Source: Diphasiastrum complanatum (taxonomy: Eukaryota; Streptophyta; Lycopodiopsida; Lycopodiales; Lycopodiaceae). Taken from it: a DNA stretch of 64,000 nucleotides. Shown here piece after piece: positions 50,201 through 56,200 of the stretch (position 1 is the first letter of the stretch; every line of letters begins with the position of its first letter). The position numbers were made by a program, and so were the translations under genes. The stretch covers positions 28,402,253 through 28,466,252 of the forward strand of contig CM055104.1 in assembly GCA_029204225.1 (NCBI GenBank), in the 5' to 3' direction. The notes under the pieces are model-generated. The model was not told the DNA's origin and ran no database searches. It saw only the letters and a list, made by a program, of their open reading frames with translations.

Positions 50201-53200
50201 TATTCTAAGAAGATGTGTTTTACCACACGAAGTACCTGATCTAATCATGTTTTCACATGATGGGATGGGAGGTGGACATTTTTCAACTGATATCATTGTT
50301 CGAAGCTTTTACAATCAGGGTGTTGGGGCCTACACTTCATAAGGATACAGAAAACTTTATTCAATCTTGTGATGTATGTCAACAAGCACGTCGTCCTACG
50401 AAACAAAACTATGAGCCTTTGCATCCGGTTCTATCACAAACACCGTTTGAAAAATGGGGACTTGACTATGTTGGTCCTATTCATCCTGCGGCAAGAGGAT
50501 CTCAAGCCAGATATATCATCGTAGCAACAGATTAGATGACCAAGTGGGTCGAAGCAAAAGCAGTTCGAGTTGCCAATGCAAAGTCTACAGCTAGGTTCAT
50601 ATACGAGAATATCACTATTAGATTTGGATGTCTTATTCAAATCGTAAGTGGTCGTGGAACACACTTTGTCAATGAAACGATCAAGTGTTTGTTGAAAGAT
50701 TTTTTTGTTATACATCGGTTTATTACTCCGTATTATCCGAGGGGTGATGGACAAGCAGAATCTTCCAATAGAATTCTCTATAATATTATGACAAAAACGG
50801 TTGAAGCAAGTCAATCTGATTGGGAACATAAACTTCATGCAGCATTATAGGCATTCAGAACAGCTTATTAAGCTAGCACGAATCAGACACCATTTCAACT
50901 TGTCTATAGTCAAGATGCAGTTCTGCCGATCGAATTTTTGGTACCATCCTTATGCATAGCAGCAACGGAACGGTTGGATGATGCGAAATCTTTAAAAATG
51001 TGTCATGAGTCTTTGCATAAACTTTGCGAAACCAGATTGACGATAGTCCATGCACTAGCAGCAGAAAAAGCTCGCCGCAAGGCATGGCATGATCGCCATT
51101 TACACAAAAAAACACTTTTATAGTCAGATCTTGAACAAACAGTCATAGGACATTCGCCGAGTTGCCAGATCATACATACAGCTCAGATTTACCTATATTG
51201 AGTTGGGCGAAGATTATCTTGCAGAATAAGTACTTGTTTTGAAGTTAGGCGAGAGTTCGGAAGCTTACCACTTTGGAAACCTTTGCCGAGCATGTTACCC
51301 TCATTATGAACCTTCGCCGACTTGACAGATGGATTTAGAATGCCAAAATTTGGCTGGACATAGGTTCAGATCCTGAAATTTTTCATTAAATACAGTACCT
51401 AGGCAAAGGATGCACTTAAGCGAGAGTTGAACCCTCGCCAGACCTTTAGAACCTTTGCCGAGCTACACCATTGGTTAGGAACCTTCACCAATAATTCTGG
51501 AAGCTATTTTTACAATAGTGAATATGCTTGCAATTTTTTGTCCAGATCTGATGAGCCAAACTAGTACTTTGTCTAATAGACCCTCAAGATTAGCCTATAA
51601 AAGGGCTGCATTCGATTTCATTTCACACTTGTGCTAGCGAAGCTCTTGCAAATTTTTCCCGCGACCAAACTTTTTTACAGCTTTCTGATATACTCTCAAG
51701 CCTCTTACTCTCAGTTTTACTTATTGCCATCATGTCTTCTAGTGATACTAGTACCTCACCTTGCTCTGTTCTTCTACGTGATGTTCCGACTTCAACAAAC
51801 ATCATGTCGCTTCCTAGCACAAGCAAGGTGGCGGAATGGCTGAACCTTGTTGTGCCCTTGCTCACGGTAGTGGGGATCCATGAGCGTGCCTTTTCAAATA
51901 AAATAAGTATGTACTTTATTACTGTGGCATTTAGTACTTGGAATGAAACCAAGTCCAAATTTTATATTATCTTCCAGGGAGCCACCCAAAAGGGGGGTGG
52001 TGGGTGTCACTGAGGCTGCCCTTGCTGCCATAGGTATCATTTATGGGTCTCGACTCACTCCAAACCACAAGCATGCCAAGTCTGTCATCAAACCTTTCGC
52101 TCACACCACCATCAATTAGTACCACACAAATGATGATTACATGTTAGAAGCCATTCGAGATCCGGCCCTCCATGCTGCCGCGCAACTTCTGAACAACTTC
52201 CTGATGGTTGGCAACCCCAGGAAGGAAAGGATTTCTTCCCAGATCCTCAATCACTTGGTAGAATCTAACTACGAGTTAGATAAGGGAACCGTGCAACAGT
52301 ACGACTAGTACAAGATGGTCTTCGGGGATCTGAAGAGAGCGATCAAGAGTAATACCAAACAGCAATTCGCTGTTGGCTCTCTTCTGTCCTCCTTAGCCGC
52401 CTTCGCGCTGATAACATGCTAGCCACCTCCGAAGTAGCACTAGCCGAATCGTCCCACCAAGCATCCAGCTCTCGGAGTCGTCATAGAGTACGCAGCGAGA
52501 TTGTCACACCCGCCTCCGCGTCTTGACGTTGCACTCAGCCACCACTGTCAACTGCGCCCATACCCCCTGCTGCAACTTGCTCTGAACTACCCATCCCCTC
52601 AGCCACTGCAACAACCCTCGCCTCTAATTCCTCCCAAGGGCAATCTGTGACAATTGGAACTACCATTCCAATTCTAGTTAGCCAAGCCGCCTCACCCCCA
52701 GAAACATCAGCTATGTCACCAGCAACCCAGCGGTTTATGGAATTGTTTGATGATTCCAATCCTCTACAGGCAGATGAACGATTTGCGATGCCTTTGAGCG
52801 CTGCGCCATTTTATCCAAACTCCCCCGGAAGAGGATTCGATCAATTCCATGAAACCTTCGATGCTTTTGATTGAGCACCACAATTCCAGTCAAGCCAACA
52901 AGCAAATCAAGCAGATCAGGCACCCGACATTGTCCGAGTCGCTCCTGCGGTAGTATCTCCGAAGTAGTTTGACGCCGAAGTACCGAAAGGATTTGAAGAA
53001 GAAGATATCTTCGAAGAGGAAGATCCACAGGCAACTATTCAAGGCGAAGCACGACAAGCTACGGGATTTGGAACTCCTCTTGCTGCTGCTACTACTTCAG
53101 TACCCTTGGATTCTGGTGACGCCCTTGGCATAGTTTCACATATTGGCCGAATGATCCAGACCATGATGGATGAAAAGACCACAATGGAAAAGTGAATTTC

Positions 53201-56200
53201 AAATTTGGGATCAGAAAACACTCTTATCCGCCAGAAACTCATCCAGCTAAACCGAGAGTTGAAGATCGCCAACAGCATGAAGATGAATCAGAAGCCGAGC
53301 TGAAGAAGGCACAACAACATGCAGATGCCTTTGAAAAATACGTAGCAAATCTCCAGAAGGGACGCCACACAGGCAGCAAGCTTTATTATTGCAAGGGCAA
53401 CTGGATATGGCCAACCTTGACAAAAACAGACCCTAGGAGAATTGGATGCTACAGCCACGGAGCATGATAATTATTTGTATGCAAAAGCTCCACACCGTCC
53501 TGTTCCACCAGAGGAGGTCAGATATTTGTTCAAAAATATTGAGACATATCATAAAGCGTTGGCCGAATTCCAGGGAAGATTTGATAGATTCAAAGGAACG
53601 GCATCGGCTGAGTTGGCAAAGGCAAAGTCTATAATAATAGAATATGGAAAAGCCACCGCTCAGGTTCTAGAGACAACCCCCCAGATTCAAGTACCACTAA
53701 TGCCACCTTTCTCGCCTCCATAGCAAGATATAGGCATGGATCAAGGGGCAGAAGAAGAAGCAACCCCAGCTTCTCAAGCCACAGACGCAGGGCCATCTAC
53801 ATCAAGGGTCATCCCATTGTTTCAGAAACCGGTCACCATCGAGGAACAGATACAGACATTCTTACATCAGCATCCGTTTGAATCCTCGAGGGGTGGTTGA
53901 GTTATAAAATTCAAGACTTCGGAAATAGACACAGGAATGGAGCTGGATAAGCTACCCGCATTGGGTGAGCAACCACCATGGCATAGAACTGTTTTTGAAA
54001 AGACTCTAGCCTCAATTAGAAGTTATGTAGCGAGCCCTCGCCAGCTCCGGGTGGCTCCATACTATGTTCCGATGCCGCGCAGGAATAAATGGAAAGATTT
54101 GGGTGTACCAATGGATAAAATCACCATCCATACCCCAAATTGGCCCATGATCTATCAACCATACAGTTGGACGATAGCAGTGGATTTTAACCGAGCCCTA
54201 CAGGCTTACTCCAGGAAGTATGTGTTCTCACCAGATCTGACAGTTAGGCAATCAGCTATATTCGCAAAAGATTTGGCTATGTTGGCGTCAATTCAAGCAC
54301 GGTGGGACGATTGTTTACCAACCCTCTGCTTCGATCCGAATCTTCCCATGGCGTTCAACAAAGTCCAGGATCAATTGTCGATATTGTACTATCGTGTCAC
54401 GATGTTGGGTGGTTCATGGGAGAATAAGTTCATTTCTTGGACAACTTGAAATTGGCTCTCTGGCGCGAATAAGTGCTTTCTTCCGCACAAAACCGATTTC
54501 AACACAGCACGCTTGGAGTTGATGGACAAAATCTAATACCATCTAATCAAGGTTTCGATGAGAGGCCAACCAGAGCCCAAAGGCGCAGGACCGCCACCAG
54601 TTTAGGTGGGGGATACTGTTGGAGGGTTTGCGGAACCCAAGGCAACCCTAACCATAGTTAATGAGTGAGGGATTTGGCACCCTACGTGTGTAAGTCCAAC
54701 CCGATGATCACATAGATAATTGATTAGTTAGAAGCCAATAAAAGGACTTTAGGCCTTTTTGCGGGACTTTTAATGTCGTAGGCCCTAATGGTCAAGTTGG
54801 TGAATAAAAGGGGTTCCCATCAATTTTCAAAATGGTTCCCTCTAAAATTCAAATTCAAATAGTTAGGGAGGTAGAAATTGGCTAATAGGATCTGCGGCCA
54901 AAGCCCTAAAATCCACTATATATAGTGGTAAATTCGAATCATTTGTACATATTCTCTTCATTTCAATACAAGCAGGTTGGCCCTCTTATGGAATGGATAT
55001 GGAATGTCCTTGCTCTTCATCTTTCCTTGTCTAACTCTCATGCTTTCTTTGGATTTGCTAATTGTTAAATTTGATGCTTATTGGAATTGATCATTCTTAT
55101 GCTTTTTGTGAGAGAGAAAGGGAGAGAGAGAAGAGTAAGTCTGTATCATTGTTGTGGATCTATTAGTGCTAATGGATCTTAGTGTTAGACATGAATCATA
55201 TGCATTTGCTGGATCATGAACTATGTTATTGCTCTCATGGGAACTCCTCATCATCTCTCTGATGCTTGTGTGCTTGGATCTAGGGTTGAGGGTAGGATAG
55301 GAAATGTACACTACAGGGACAAAGGACAACCTTGTCTTACACCTATCTACGGTGAATCCTTTAAAAATTGCAACTTTGCTATCACTTTTTAGTATTATGT
55401 CTACCTACATGTCTAGATTGAATAGGGACGCACATTTATTCCATTCTTTTCCATAGATCATGGCTTGGAACCATGTCAAAGGCTTTGCCTACAAAGTAAC
55501 GAACAACTTTTGTTTCCTTCAGCTTTCCTCAAATAACAATAATGGATCTTAAAGTAACCAAATGATCAATAGCAGAGTGAGATCTACAAAAATCTACTTG
55601 TTCTTTTACATGCGACCCAACAACTCGGTTTCTTTTCCAGTATGCTCCCCCTGAATCTTGCCAAAAAATGCACAATCATAATTGTCATATAGTTGGAAGG
55701 GTCACTTTCATCATCACTCTTGAGCAAAGGAACTATTATGCTACAAAACATATGTCAATATCTTCAACCAATGCTTGATTGAATAAAATCCATAATATAG
55801 GGACCAAGAGGCCTTTTTCCCATTTTGATGAAATTCAGCCTACAAACCCTCTCGGTGTATTGAGCCCCGCCCTTCGAAGAACTAGAAATTCCATTCCCAA
55901 CTTCTTCCTCCATGAAGAACCTACCATGTTTGTGGATGGATGGCTTCATACAATTATTTTGCATCATTATACCATGATTATGGCTCCATAAGCTTTAGAT
56001 TCATCGAGAAGTTTGTTTCCAAAAGCTCTTAGTCTTTAGAAGCTTTTCTCCACACGTGGGGCAAAAAGTCTTGTTGGCCTTGTAAAGAAGCTGATTTTTT
56101 CTTTGAAACAAATATTCTTAGCCACGAAAGGCAGCACCTACACCACCAATTTGTTTTGAAGTCCTTCTAACCTCTTTGCATTTTTTGTCAAACCAAGGAT

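Larger units (their letters stand above)
46602..55000 (+). mobile_element. Ty3/gypsy element G, Tat/Athila-like, with extra 3' region
   Basis: Domain order on the plus strand: gag (46602 to about 48430), protease (about 48480-48690), RT (48695-49540), RNase H (49700-50084), integrase (50200-51123), then about 0.6 kb of motif-rich spacer and about 2.9 kb of a further degenerate reading region, then a purine tract (GGTGGGGGATA, 54606) and an LTR-like sequence from 54617. Protease DGGSG and RT words such as [16 protein letters not shown] fit the Tat/Athila branch, whose members are known to carry extra ORFs after pol. Stops and frameshifts occur throughout. The 5' LTR is not visible. Antisense to nicastrin, inside intron 2. 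Confidence 0.75.

Noticed and set aside
46101-51580. The two CTTCGCC-rich blocks as an LTR pair of gypsy G
   Set aside because: They share words but do not align in order or length, and a better PPT-LTR boundary is at 54606-54617.
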